From Ceratodon purpureus (Eukaryota > Streptophyta > Bryopsida > Pseudoditrichales > Ditrichaceae), in NCBI GenBank assembly GCA_014871385.1, contig CM026426.1:16182183-16246182 (forward strand): a DNA stretch of 64,000 nucleotides, in the 5' to 3' direction. Shown here piece by piece: positions 23,583 to 34,589 of this stretch. A model generated the notes under the pieces. It saw only the letters and a program-made list of their open reading frames with translations. It had not been told where the DNA came from and did not search any database. Position numbers and translations under genes: made by a program. Every line of letters starts with the position of its first letter. Within the stretch, counting starts at the first letter, position 1.

Positions 23583-24579
23583 GATTTAATAGAAACGCCT
23601 TTCATATCCAAAACTATTTGCCTACATATGTTAACCTTTGCCTACACGCCAACCAACTTTGTCATACCTAGTTAAATCGTAGTATAATTTATACGGTCGT
23701 TATATTTTTTTTTGGAAATTTAATTGTCCTCATCGGAATTGTAGTTGGACTTCTATATTATTTTTTAGTCTACTTTCACTCTTATGCCATCTAATTGATC
23801 ATTGCCACCAATTAATTCTAATTTTAATATCGTTGCAATACTCCCGTTAGTAATCACTCTGTATTTATCAATAGATTGGGGAAGGTGGGGGGGGGGGGGG
23901 GGGGGGGCGATGGGCTACTGCTACCTCACAATGCACGTGCAGTCGTCTCTCTACTTCATTTCTTCATGTTATCCGTGTGCACATGGCTCCGCTTAGTTGC
24001 GAGGTTCGGCGAAGGGAATTTCTCATTGCCGTTCCATTTACAACGAACTTCTTCTCCAATGATGGCCATGGCTTCTGCTACGTTTGAAACAATGGATATT
24101 GACGAATCATTTGCTGAACTCAAGCGCTTAGAGGATCTTCAGGTGACTTAGGGTCGACCTGCAGATTTGCTGGCTTTAGTATATTAGCTTTAGTATGATA
24201 TAGCCAATTGCAAGCCCTGTTGGTCCAGACGTTAAACACAGCCAAGTTTAACATAGAGTTTAACAAGAGATACATGTATTTGGTCAAATATGAATTAAAA
24301 AGGTAAAGAGAAACGTATAATAAACACATCAAATTTAACATTGCTGAAGAACTCAATTTGTTAAAAGTCGTAAATTGTTTGTGAATCATTCTTTGAATAC
24401 ACAGAATATTTAATCGTCATCCAAGAACAATAATGACGCTAAAAACTTGTAACTTTAGCAAATAATTATAGTATAGAGAGGTTGGGCTTTTTTACTACCA
24501 CTGGATTGGACGTTGTTGTACCACTATACTCGTCAAGAAATGTGGCAACTTACTGTTTAAAGCAAGTTACATTACGTTA

Positions 24580-24670
24580 CGTTGCGGTAAGTTGTGGTTA
24601 AGTTGCGGTAAGTTGCAGTACGTTGCGGTAAGTTGCGGTAAGTTGCGGTGCGTTGCGGTAAGTTGCGGTT
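24580..24670 (+). repeat. Second TTGCGGTAAG minisatellite
   Basis: Same unit as the array at 23495, with a TTGTGGTTAAG variant at the start. The unique sequence after it (24664-24965) matches the sequence after the first array, so both belong to one larger direct duplication. Confidence 0.85.
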
Positions 24671-25926
24671 AAGATTTAATTGAAACGCCTTTCATATCCA
24701 AAACTTTTTGCCCACATATGTTAAACCTTTTACCTACACGCCAACCAACTTTGTCATACCTAGTTAAATCATAGTATAATTTATACGGTCGTTATATGTT
24801 TTTAGGAAATTTAATTGTCCTCATCGGAATTGTAGTTGGACTTCTATATTATTTTTTAGTCTACTTTCGCTCTTATGCCATCTAATTGATCATTGCCACC
24901 AATTAATTCTAATTTTAATATCGTTGCAATACTCTCGTTAGTAATCACTCTGTATTTATCGTTTTTAACCCCTAAAGGACAATCTGCCACATTTGGGCAT
25001 TTTTTGAATTTGTGCATGTACGTATGTATGCAAATTATTGAAGTTAGCTACAAGATCTTTTGGTTAGATGTTAAAAAAAAAACCCCCAAGTTTACAGAAT
25101 CAACCTTGCTTCGAAGAGGAGCTGTTTTCAGGCAGTTTTGATGAAAAATACCCTCAGGACTTTAGGGCTTAATATATTCTTTAGCCGCTCAGTATTCTAT
25201 TATGTACTCCCACCTCATTCCTTTATCATTCACGATTTTGTTTCTATATCATACTTATTTAAACAGTATTTCATAACTTCTCTATAACTTTCCCTTATAT
25301 TTATTTCTTATTAAACGCTTATTCGTCCTTCTTCATTCACAGCGTTTTCTTTTCTCCACGAATTTCGTATTTTTGTTTAGTTGCGGCTGCGTGGTCCGTA
25401 ACAGTCGCTGTGATCGGAGAATCGGAGCGATTGAGCCATCGGAACCTGCGTTCAACACTAGGAATTACGCGGTCAGTGGGTCGGACAGGTCGGGAGCGTG
25501 CTCTCGTCGGATCCAAATGCACACGGGTTCATGCGGACGGGATGCGGAGAGCGCGGATACGAAGGTCGGACGACGGATGGCAATGTTGGATTTGAGTGGA
25601 CGTTCTTCTTTAAGTCATGCACTAACATGTCTCCACTCCCACCAAAACAGCAGTACTTATGATTAACATGCTTGATCTAATCATTGTCACTCTTTCCCTG
25701 CTCTCGGATATCATGTCAAATGCATTGTTCAGTCATTATTCACTCATTCTTCTACAACGGCAGTCTACTGTCTACACGGTAGATTACCTATGCTCTTCCA
25801 CGATATGCGTATAGTAATTTTGGTTATTCTTGAGACTCTCGTTTTAGAATGAACAGGGTGCTTATTTTTGAGACTGTCATTTGAGACTCCCACTTGACTC
25901 TCTTGATTTCCGCATCGTCTCGTAGC

Positions 25927-26541
25927 ATGGCCGGGAGCTCCTCGTTTAGAATGCCTAGTCCGACAGAGTCCTCCCCGCACCCTGAGTCCGCCACGGATGT
26001 TTTGCAGTGGCTGCTTGTAACCCGCGTGATGCACGAGATTAGAAATTTCCGGTATTTACCAGATCACCAGGATATTGTGAGGTCTTTGTTGAATACTTCT
26101 CGAGATTTCCAGTGGACGCCCATTATGCAGGAGCAGTTCACCAACGTCAACAATGTGTTGAACTACACTTGGGTGCGACGGAGTCTACTCTCCGCCGGAG
26201 CTGCGAACTCGGGAGATCAAACTGCACACGGCTCGGCTCACGCGCAGAGCGGAACTCCCACGAACTCGCAGACCGTATCACCTAGAAGCGCGCATCGCGA
26301 GACGGACATCTCCGCTCCAATCCGACCGGACATATCTTCTCGGACTCTCGCCGGGGGTGACCGAGTCGCACGGCATCGCAGAGGTCGGGAACGCCGGCTT
26401 AGTCGCGATTACGAAGGTATGCGTCCTCAACCCCCTGCTTTTCGCGGATCCACGACGCCACGGCGCGTCACTCGCGACCAGGGAACGCAGACCGATTTCG
26501 TGGATCTTCTGTCGGAGCCGGAATGTACGTGTAACTATTAA
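25927..26541 (+). CDS. Unknown protein of the hAT element (204 aa)
   Basis: The ATG at 25927 (AGCATGG) is preferred over an upstream non-ATG start. Residues about 18-85 look globular and helical (DVLQWLLVTRVMHEIRNF, YTWVRRSLLSAG); the rest is Ser/Thr/Arg-rich and basic, with DQGTQTDFVDLL near the end, reminiscent of the QVQTPS segment of the ORF at 21745. The ORF ends at a TAA, after which the frame stays open for 19 codons to a TAG. No known family is recognised. It has GTCCGA-type motifs on its 5' side around 25390-25580. Confidence 0.45.
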   Translation: MAGSSSFRMPSPTESSPHPESATDVLQWLLVTRVMHEIRNFRYLPDHQDIVRSLLNTSRDFQWTPIMQEQFTNVNNVLNYTWVRRSLLSAGAANSGDQTAHGSAHAQSGTPTNSQTVSPRSAHRETDISAPIRPDISSRTLAGGDRVARHRRGRERRLSRDYEGMRPQPPAFRGSTTPRRVTRDQGTQTDFVDLLSEPECTCNY

Positions 26542-27116
26542 TCCATTTGTAACTGGACACTACGGAGCCATATGAAGTGGAACAGTTTACGGGCTTATTA
26601 GAATGGAGCGGGTATTTGCGCAATGGAAGGGTGGTCCTGCATTCGAACGAACAATTTTGTTGGAGTATGAATCCGCCAGCGATGCAATGCAACTTCCTTC
26701 GAACCCGCCTCTTTTGAGGGCAAGCTGGAACTGCGGTGCATAATGAGCTTTGCTTTGCAGTTTTTAAGCTCCATTTTGAGAACTTTTCTTCACTGTAACT
26801 TACGTCTCATAGATCCCTTTTTTGCAGTTCCTATTTTTGATTTACGGAAAGTGATCCTGGGTTGGATTACTCGGCTCTTCTAATCCTGTACGAACCTTTG
26901 CTAGACATCTTGTTACTATCAGTTTACGTGCCTTTTTACTATGTATAGAACAATGCTCTGGCAACGTCCAATAAAGTCCCAATTTCGTAAGATTCTCGTC
27001 CAATGGAATTGGCGGCGTGCATTAAATCTCGGTTCATTCATTGTCGTGATATGGAGTCCGCGTTGCGTTATGGAAATCTGGCTCTGACGGCTGTCATGTG
27101 CCTGCCTTACCCCTAA
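26542..27116. other. Intergenic gap in the hAT element
   Basis: Convergent 3' sequence between the plus-strand ORF ending at 26541 and the minus-strand ORF ending at 27117. I see no gene, repeat or motif array in it. Confidence 0.4.
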
Positions 27117-27581
27117 TTAGTTTTTGCGTGTGTTGTGTATCCTCTTCATGTACGATACTGGTGTTCTAGCCAGGGCAATGCGTGATAGACTCTTGAATGC
27201 GGGCTTGTAATCTATCTTTTGCAATGGAATTTCTTTTTTGTCAAAAATAAAATAAAATCTTGCATGCAACCTCCATCTGTATGGTTCCTTCCTTTTTTTC
27301 TCGAACACGATTCTGAATGTGCAACTGTCCAGTAAGAACTCAGTGTAGAGCTGATCATCACAGAGAACTTGTGTAACGATTAATCTAACATTCGGTCGGA
27401 CACATCCTTGCAATTCGAACTCATCCTCATCGTGATCCGTAACTATAAACTTCAGGAATACTTCCGAACTAGTGATGCATTTGTACATGTACAATGCTGC
27501 AGTATCCTTTCTTTTATGTGAAAAGTCGTCCGACGAGGACCTCAACCCCCTCTTTGAGATGAAGTTTGCTCTTAGGCACAA
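27117..27581 (-). CDS. Hypothetical minus-strand ORF or exon of the hAT element
   Basis: The open frame reads as a plausible globular protein (SEVFLKFIVTDHDEDEFELQG, then a basic C-terminal third) but does not begin with ATG; the first in-frame Met is about 30 residues in. It may be a terminal exon of a spliced gene with its start further upstream, toward the motif-rich region at 27690-28030. The stop is TAA. No family is recognised. Confidence 0.35.
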   Translation of the reverse strand: MCLRANFISKRGLRSSSDDFSHKRKDTAALYMYKCITSSEVFLKFIVTDHDEDEFELQGCVRPNVRLIVTQVLCDDQLYTEFLLDSCTFRIVFEKKRKEPYRWRLHARFYFIFDKKEIPLQKIDYKPAFKSLSRIALARTPVSYMKRIHNTRKN

Positions 27582-27689
27582 AAAACATCCGAGAAAGATA
27601 ATGAAAAAATAATAAGGAAAACTTTAATCGATAAAAAACCAAGCCGGATGGACGCAGCGGAACCCTGTCCCAGATGGCGTGTTAATTGG

Positions 27690-28030
27690 GGAGCACCAAA
27701 GCTTGGAAGAGCGATACGACGGACGAGGTCGGACGAGGTCACTCTGGAACGTTCGCGCGTGTCCGCGATGCAGCGGACTACAATCCGGATTGTAGCGCGG
27801 ACTGCGGACTGCAAGCCGGACTGACAATTACGAATTGGAATGCGGATCAGTAGTCGGACTGGACGTCGGATTCCTGGGAACGTTGTGCACTTGACAGGGA
27901 GCGGGGGATGTGGAAGGGAGCGAGGAATGCGAAGGGGCAAGAGCAGGATGGCCAGTGGGTCGGGCGGGTGCGGAACGGAGAGGCGGACTTGTATAAAATG
28001 CAAGTTCGGACGCACATTCGTTCTCCACAC
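27690..28030 (+). promoter_or_regulatory. CGGAC motif array and TATA box upstream of the coiled-coil RING gene
   Basis: The array carries many CGGAC/TCGGAC words (27720-27870), then a purine-rich block and a TATAAAA box at 27992-27998. A telo-box-like TTTAGGGTTT lies at 28222-28231, about 65 bases before the ATG at 28296. The spacing fits a promoter with a leader of roughly 270 bases, possibly with a small intron. Confidence 0.5.
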
Positions 28031-28295
28031 TTCTCAACTTTTGCGCCCAGACCGCTTGCCTCTCTCTGAGTGTGCGGGCGCGCGGGGTGCGGGGTGAGCG
28101 TGGGGTCCTTGTACGACCTGAATATTCTGTAAGTACTAAATTGACCCTATTCGTGTGCTCTGTCACATTATATACTTAATGTTAATTTTTTCCCCTGAAC
28201 CCAGCATATGCGAAGTGTCCGTTTAGGGTTTAAGAGTAATCGTATCAGGATCTAACCAAGATACTGTGAGCAGGTCCGAAGTTCGCAGCACGAGG

Positions 28296-31200
28296 ATGTC
28301 CACCGGATCGGGCACTCCCTCTAGGAGGAGGCCGAGCAGACCGGGCGGAGATGAGTCCGCCGGCGGATCGCAGTCCGCCAGTGGTTCCGGGAAGAGAGCC
28401 CGCAAAGAACTGGATTTGTAGCTGGACGTTTTCCACAATAGAGCAATACTGGTTGCTAATGGCTAGGAGGAAGTGCCAGAGCCTTGGGACGCTGCGACGG
28501 CTATGCATTTTGTCGACTTTCCTCATTTCGATCGGCTTTGGCCAGATAGTTCGCACGCACAACACTGTAAGTCGAAGAACGCGAAATATGCATCCTTGAC
28601 AGACGTGGACGTGAAGTGGAGATTCCTCTGCATTCTTCGGGCAATTTCCAATGAATCGAAGTGGCCCAAGAACGAGATCCCGAAGGCTATTCTTTCCCTG
28701 ATGTATGCCGAGCATGTGTTGAAGAAGAAGGTCGACTAGTCTACCTTAAAGACTCCAGGCTCCACTTTCGGAGGTCTAGGAGAGAAATTGACAGCGAAGA
28801 AGCCGGTGCACATACCTTATATAGATGTGCCCGAATGGTTCAAGCGTAATCCTTCCCTTGTTGAAGATCCAGGGGGGCCGATACCGACAGACAGGGAACC
28901 GTCGAGGGCCGGGAGACCACGGCAACGCACAATACAGAATGCCACGTACGAGGATCAGATGGCTGGCATGCTCGGATCCGATTGGCAGGGAAGTGGGTCG
29001 GACCCCATCATTGGCGGGAGTGCGGGAGAAGGGTCGGGCGCGGCGACTGCAATACATGCGAGGGACGGGGGGAACGATCGGACGGGATCGGCATGGGGAC
29101 CATCCGAGGCAGGTGAGGGGAGTTCCGGGCCAGATGTGGCTATGGTCGGATTGGAAGAAATCGTCAACGCGACAGTAGCCTCCTTTTCTGGAGCTGACAT
29201 AGACCTTGACATGGCGCACGGTGGGACCGAGAGCGCGAATCCGGGTTTAGGTAGGTCGGACGAGGGTTTGGGTGCGTCGGACGAGGGTCTGGATGCGTCG
29301 GACGTGGGTTTAGGTGGGTCGGACCACAGATTCGATGGGGGAATCGCTCCGACGACCTCACGGGATTGGCGGATGCCCGGCTCGGAACACGGGTTATTCG
29401 GACGAGGTGCGACAACTAGCACTGGCCATCACGATCCTCCTCAGCCGAGAGGTGCAGCAAACGTTGTATTGGGAGCAGACCCGGTAATGCGGCGTCTGCT
29501 AGAGGAAGTTTTTGCCAAACATGATGCGGACGTTCGGGAGTTAAAAGCAACGATAGGTGGTTTGGAACTGAAGATAGAGGCTCTTCGCGTGTCCGACAGC
29601 GGGGACCAGATGGCAGGAACATCGGACACAGAGTTGATGCGAGAAAGGGACGAGGCGCTGAGATCCGCTGAGAGAGCGGAGGCACGGGCTAATGCATGGG
29701 AAAAGGATATGAAAGCCTCCATGTACGCAGCGAAAACGGCCGAGGACCTGACCACGCAGTTAAATGGCCAACTCACGGACGCTGAGGAACGCATAATTGG
29801 GTTGCAAACGGAAATGAGGGAGATGAGCGTCCGACTCGAAGATGCGGAAAAGCGAGCAACAGCGGCGGAAGCCACATCCACGGAGCGGGCTGTCCGACTA
29901 GAGGAATCCGAGATACGTGCGAAGGCAATGGAAGACGAATGTCGGAGACTGTCTCGCCAATTGGAGGAGGAGAAGAAGAATACATCGAAGCAAGGAGAGA
30001 TAATCCTGCGACTGGAGTCCAAAATGGAAGATAATAAGAAGAAGGCTTCGGACGCAATAGCTTTGGCAAAGAAAACACAGGAAGAACTAAACGAGCTCCG
30101 GGAAGTCGCTACGACGAGCGACAACTTGATACGTGCGGAGGCAGAGGCGGAGAAAGAAGCAAACAATGCCAAGGTGGTGGAATTGGAGACAGAGAACCTG
30201 CGACTACTAGAGGAGGTAACACGGCTTGGGAAGGCCACTGGCGCTGTGAGTGAAGGTGGTGCCAACGATGATCCAATCCAGGGCTGGTCGGAGTCATTAA
30301 CTCAGGAGCAGAAGGCATTACTCGTGGGTGCGCTCCAAAAAACGGAGGATATGTACGTGATCGCTATACTTGCATTAGCGGGGCGACTTCAGTACGAGAA
30401 GGAATTCGAGGCAATTCAGAAAGAGTGGACGGAGAATGGACGATTGCGACACTTGCTCCTCACCTCCTGGCCGCCTTTATAGACGATGTACCCTCCGGAA
30501 TGGGAGGACAGTCCGAGGATCCGGTCCGACACGGGCAGCATTCAGTGGGAGAATGTTGCTGAGATTGATCATCACTGGAAGCGGGATCAGAAATGGGGGA
30601 TGGGCAAGACCAAAGCGCTGCGGGCGGCGCTGACTTGGCCCGTCCCGCACGACATGACAATCGACGGAACCAATTGCATCGTGTGCTTTAATCCTTTTGG
30701 CCCGGAGGGGTGCTGGCAACTGGGGACGTGCAAACATGGATTTCACCCATATTGTTTAATCCCGATGATGATAAGAAGACGTGCGTGTCCAATCTGCGCA
30801 GCCCCTCTCCATCCTCGCCTGTATTTGACATTCGGATTGAGGGATTTCATGCCCAGGGGCTGGGCGTACGATCCAAGGGAGTTCCCACTTAACTATCCGC
30901 TCGGGACTTTCGAGGGAAAACCAATGGAGTGGGTCTGGCAACTACACACGTCGCAGCTCGAGATGTGGCACCAATTTCAGCCTACGGACTTGCTAAAGAA
31001 ACCGAGGACCATTATGCAAGCGGCCGATTTGTTGTACCCAGGGAAGCCTGTCGATAGTGGAATCAGGCAATACTTTTACCAGATGTGCAAACACTACTGG
31101 GACAGTAGAAAGGGCCAGCTGGTTCCAGGGGAGAATCCAAATCCAGTGAATTCACAAGGATTGCCTGCGACATCTGCCGACGTATTGGCAGGATTTCCAG

Positions 31201-31619
31201 GAGGAGGATATACGGGTGCTACCAGTAGTCGCGAGATGGATTACGAACAGGGTTACCACACGATGCGGCTAGAGATGCTCGCTTTAGAAGAATTGTTATG
31301 CAAAATTCTCCCCGCTACCAAGAGGTGGCTGGATAAGAAAGGACCGAGGCCCAAGCCGAAGGAGCCATCATGTCGTGGACGCTTGTTATCGAGTGGTGCT
31401 TCGACTTCAGGAACTTCAGGGGCCACACCAAGGAGCGCGACACCGCCGGGGAATTCCACGAGGAACGCGTCACGAACCCGTTTGAACCCAAGCCAGTCGG
31501 CACCTCCCTCCAGAGTCCCGACACCGCCGATTCCGCCGTCCGAGGGCCCAACGCAACCTGGCCACAATAGTGCAGCGTCCGGATCAGGTGATACATTGCA
31601 AATAGACGATTTGGAGTGA
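28296..31619 (+). pseudogene. Coiled-coil RING-H2 protein, one long frame with four in-frame TAG codons
   Basis: From ATG 28296 to TGA 31619 a single frame of 1,107 sense positions contains no TAA, TGA or frameshift. It is crossed by four TAGs, at 28419, 28464, 28737 and 30480. Order: basic N-terminus; a conserved-looking segment (VPEPWDAATAMHFVDF, SKWPKNEIPKAI); a Gly/Asp repeat region; about 250 residues of coiled coil (roughly 397-645); RING-H2 at about 794-835 (CIVC, CKHGFHPYC, CPIC); and a Pro/Ser-rich tail. This is the layout of the other transposon RING genes here, so the parts belong together. Likely an E3 ubiquitin ligase when intact. The TAGs could be decay of CAG codons, small unrecognised introns, or readthrough. 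Confidence 0.75.
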
Positions 31620-31789
31620 GATGAACTCCTAGAACTGTATAGAGTGTAAACCATTAACAATGTTTTATTTTCTTTCATAACTATAGTAACCATTGCATAA
31701 ACATAACTTCATTTGGCTTTTTCCTTTCCCGAAGACTCACCTAGAGTCACCAACGCCTAAGTCTGGATATATGCCATATAAAGAGTATC

Positions 31790-32060
31790 ATCCCTTCAGT
31801 CCGCGCATGCGACCGAGTCCGAGTCCGCCCATGCGTCCGAGTCCGAATCCGCCCGTGCGTCCGGGTCCGAGTCCGCCCATGCGTCCGAGTACGCGTGGTG
31901 CAATCACCGATCGACCCATCCGTTCGCATCATAAGATCGCGAGCCCATGCGGACATAGCAACCCACCCGTCCGACGACCCGCCTCGTCCGCATTCACAGT
32001 CCGCCAAGTCCGACTGTGCGATCCGACCAACCCGCTAACCCTAATTCGCTCACAGGCCTA
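31790..32060 (+). repeat. Short tandem repeat of GTCCGAGTCCGCCCATGC units
   Basis: Around 31798-31900 a unit of roughly 28-30 bases built from GTCCGA, GTCCGCCC and ATGCGTCCGA is repeated about three times and followed by scattered GTCCG words. It lies between the RING gene and the kinase gene and may contribute to the kinase promoter. Confidence 0.65.
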
Positions 32061-32150
32061 GATCCTACGTCTGCCACCCGACCGATCCCTTCCAAGGGTG
32101 ATCGCCAAGCAATCAGTTATCGTCCCAGATCAATGATCTTCCTCGTCTCC

Positions 32151-32158
32151 TATATAAA
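32151..32158 (+). promoter_or_regulatory. TATA box of the kinase-like gene
   Basis: TATATAAA is followed by AGGTGTCCC. The ATG is at 32390 directly after an acceptor-like TTTCCAG at 32383, so transcription probably starts near 32185 and a leader intron is removed. Confidence 0.5.
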
Positions 32159-32389
32159 GGTGTCCCTTTATTTTCCGCTCACTTTCCCATCCTCTCTAGG
32201 CCTCTCGTTGGGATCCGAGACTCTGTTGCGTCCGTCGGGACAGCGACAGTGCGCGGGTCCGGAGGGTCAGTAGAGCACGGGACCGATTTCAGAGACAAAC
32301 CCTTGCTAATTTATATCAGGGTTCTGAACTGACTCGCCTACCGAAAAACCAATTGCTGATTGTTCTGTTTTCTTCCTTTCCAGGGTACC

Positions 32390-34324
32390 ATGGCAAACGA
32401 GAGTGGAAGAATACATCAGGAATGGCGATCCGACGGGAGCCCCGTCGGAGCACTCGGGGTGGGCGGGGGGCGTGGCGGAGAGAGAACCAGGTTTAATCAG
32501 GAATTCACCCCGATGGAAAACCTCGGAGGAGGCCACTTGCAGCGAGCGCGGGGAACGCGGGGTGGCCATGGTTCCCGGAGTCACGACTCTCGTGCAACCC
32601 ATAGATCTGGGGGGCGACACGGTGCGATAGAAAGCCACGCCGCGGAAAACATCGGCAGCCAAGGCACTAGGTCTGGTCCAGCGAGCTCGGGAAGTTCTAG
32701 CGGAGTACAAGCACCCGCCATGGAAATCGTCCCGCCACCTAAACCACTACCTAGGGTATTGTGGACATCGGCACCGTCCGACCAGTGTCCGCCGTCTACT
32801 GAAGAGCGTAGGGGAAGTAAGCGGGCAGGGGGGTCGCAAGGAACGGAGTCTGGGTCGACCGCGTCCGGTTATGAGGTTAGGAAGCACAAGCATCGGAAGA
32901 AGGTAGCCGCGTGTGACCAGCATTCCACGGAGGCTAGGCTTTGCTGTAGAAAGATAATCCTGGACTGGTTTGCAAGCCACGACATGCCATACTTGGAGAG
33001 TACATTCTTGAATGATGGTCCGGCGGGACTCGAGAAAGCTTCGAATGCTCTGAGGTTACTACTGCAGGAGGGCATGGCGGGGGATGAGTTCCAAGAGGAT
33101 AGAGGGAAGAGTAATTGGGGACAGTGGATCGAGGAACAGGTGCAGGAGGCATTGTTCAATTCGACAGTGCCATTTAACATGATATGTGGACCTGGTTCGG
33201 GATGTAGTGGGGGAAACTCCGAGCTCCTTCAGAAGCTGGAGAATTGGAAAAGAGGTGCTATCCTCGCGAAGGGGAAGGGAAGGACTACACTGCCGAAGTT
33301 CGTCGGGAGAGCTCTGGCCGACGACATCGCTTCTCGGGACAGAAACGGTCTGAAGTGGCTACCGAAGGGTTCTTACGCCATCCCCGTAGACGAAAATAGT
33401 TTTCAGGGTTCGTTTGGAATCGTGCGAAGGGTGCGAATTGCAGAGGCATGTTTCATCCCGGAGTGGCTTCATTTTGCAGGGAAGACCATGAAGGTGACTG
33501 ACTTCAAGACAAGTCGCGATCAACGCTCTATCGAGGCAATGTCGTGTCCAGTTGATCACCCTGGTGTGATTAAGCTGCAATACCTAAACCGGAAGACGCT
33601 CGAGTCGTACTCGCTATGGTGGAACGGAGGCTCGTTGAAGAACATGCGTGCGTTCGATTTGAAATTTGGGGAAACCCATGAAATGGAACTCCTCAAAGAC
33701 GCAGGTCTGGACTTCGAGGCCCGGAAGAAGCTGGTCGTTTACCGAAAAAATCGAGCTCACTTGGCCTGGGCTCTCATGTGCATCGTGGATGTGGTACACG
33801 GCGAGGAAGTGCTACACTGCGACCTGCACCCTAACAATGTCATGCTCCACTTTCCAACAGACCGCGACGGAGCTATTTTCATAGGTATATGTGACTGGGG
33901 AATGGCTTCTTTCATGCCCGAATCGGCCCCTTCGTACTACGGAGTACAGAGCGAAGACGCGATAAAGAAGCACATGGAAATGTACAGTTGTGCCGCTCCG
34001 GAGTTGTTCCATGTGCATGGCTCTAGAGGCTCATCCCAATCCCCACGTCGCATGGCAAAGCAGCACCCTCACACGTACAAATCAGAGTCCTATAGCGTTG
34101 GAGTACTCGCAAGGCAGATTTACAACTCCGACTCGACATCGGTTCTATTTCAGCAGAACCGCGATCCTAACGGGGTTAAGATGCGCTTTGAGCAGGGTTT
34201 AGACGAAATGACCCAGATCAACCCGGCTGCTAGACAAACCGTCACACACGTCGTGAGGACGTTGAAGTTACCACCTTACAATCTGCAAACACCGAATATG
34301 TGTTTCCGGGACACCCATTCATAA
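32390..34324 (+). CDS. Protein-kinase-like protein of the hAT element (644 aa)
   Basis: The ATG has context TACCATGG just after a splice-acceptor motif. Residues 1-180 are Gly/Ser/Arg-rich and probably disordered; 180-310 are helical. A kinase fold follows: glycine-loop segment GSFGIVRRV (about 340), candidate ATP-binding Lys in FAGKTMK, HPGVIKL, catalytic loop HCDLHPNNVML (Asp about 478), metal motif ICDWGMA (Asp about 502, where DFG is usual), and CAAPEL in place of APE. The key Lys, Asn and Asp residues are present, so activity is possible. HCD and DWG are unusual forms. It lies downstream of the RING gene on the same strand. Its target is unknown; it could modify the transposase or host chromatin factors. 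Confidence 0.78.
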   Translation: MANESGRIHQEWRSDGSPVGALGVGGGRGGERTRFNQEFTPMENLGGGHLQRARGTRGGHGSRSHDSRATHRSGGRHGAIESHAAENIGSQGTRSGPASSGSSSGVQAPAMEIVPPPKPLPRVLWTSAPSDQCPPSTEERRGSKRAGGSQGTESGSTASGYEVRKHKHRKKVAACDQHSTEARLCCRKIILDWFASHDMPYLESTFLNDGPAGLEKASNALRLLLQEGMAGDEFQEDRGKSNWGQWIEEQVQEALFNSTVPFNMICGPGSGCSGGNSELLQKLENWKRGAILAKGKGRTTLPKFVGRALADDIASRDRNGLKWLPKGSYAIPVDENSFQGSFGIVRRVRIAEACFIPEWLHFAGKTMKVTDFKTSRDQRSIEAMSCPVDHPGVIKLQYLNRKTLESYSLWWNGGSLKNMRAFDLKFGETHEMELLKDAGLDFEARKKLVVYRKNRAHLAWALMCIVDVVHGEEVLHCDLHPNNVMLHFPTDRDGAIFIGICDWGMASFMPESAPSYYGVQSEDAIKKHMEMYSCAAPELFHVHGSRGSSQSPRRMAKQHPHTYKSESYSVGVLARQIYNSDSTSVLFQQNRDPNGVKMRFEQGLDEMTQINPAARQTVTHVVRTLKLPPYNLQTPNMCFRDTHS

Positions 34325-34589
34325 ATCACATGTGAGTATGCAAAACTCCTTAGAAACGTTTTGTCCAACGCGCAAGTACCGCTTCTAAGTGGTCTGACAA
34401 TTTGAATATAACTATATCATTCTGAACACCAGGGTCCGAGTTTGCATTCGCCCAGGTTAGGCGCATAGGAGGTCATGTACCGTCTCTGAACAGATCAATT
34501 TGTAAATAGAGTTTGTTTGTCAAATTCCTGACCCCGAAGCCATGATAGAGTGATTATAATTCCACAATATTGGGACCAGAGCCCTAAAC

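Larger units (their letters stand above)
23040..25330. other. AT-rich insert in the hAT element with a duplicated 390-bp block
   Basis: Unlike its surroundings this 2.3 kb is AT-rich and lacks the TCGGAC motif, which suggests a later insertion. About 390 bp at 23490-23880 is repeated in the same orientation at 24575-24965 with few differences, each copy starting with a TTGCGGTAAG minisatellite. A poly-G run sits near 23887-23907. I found no terminal repeats that define the insert and no credible gene. Confidence 0.5.

Noticed and set aside
23495-24670. CRISPR-like array or LTR pair from the TTGCGGTAAG repeats
   Set aside because: Units are contiguous without spacers, the genome is eukaryotic, and the 390-bp direct repeats lack TG...CA ends, a primer-binding site or an internal retroelement gene.
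28418-28466. A 49-bp intron removing the first two TAGs of the coiled-coil RING gene
   Set aside because: GT and AG borders exist, but splicing there puts the downstream sequence out of frame, and 49 bp is very short for a plant intron.
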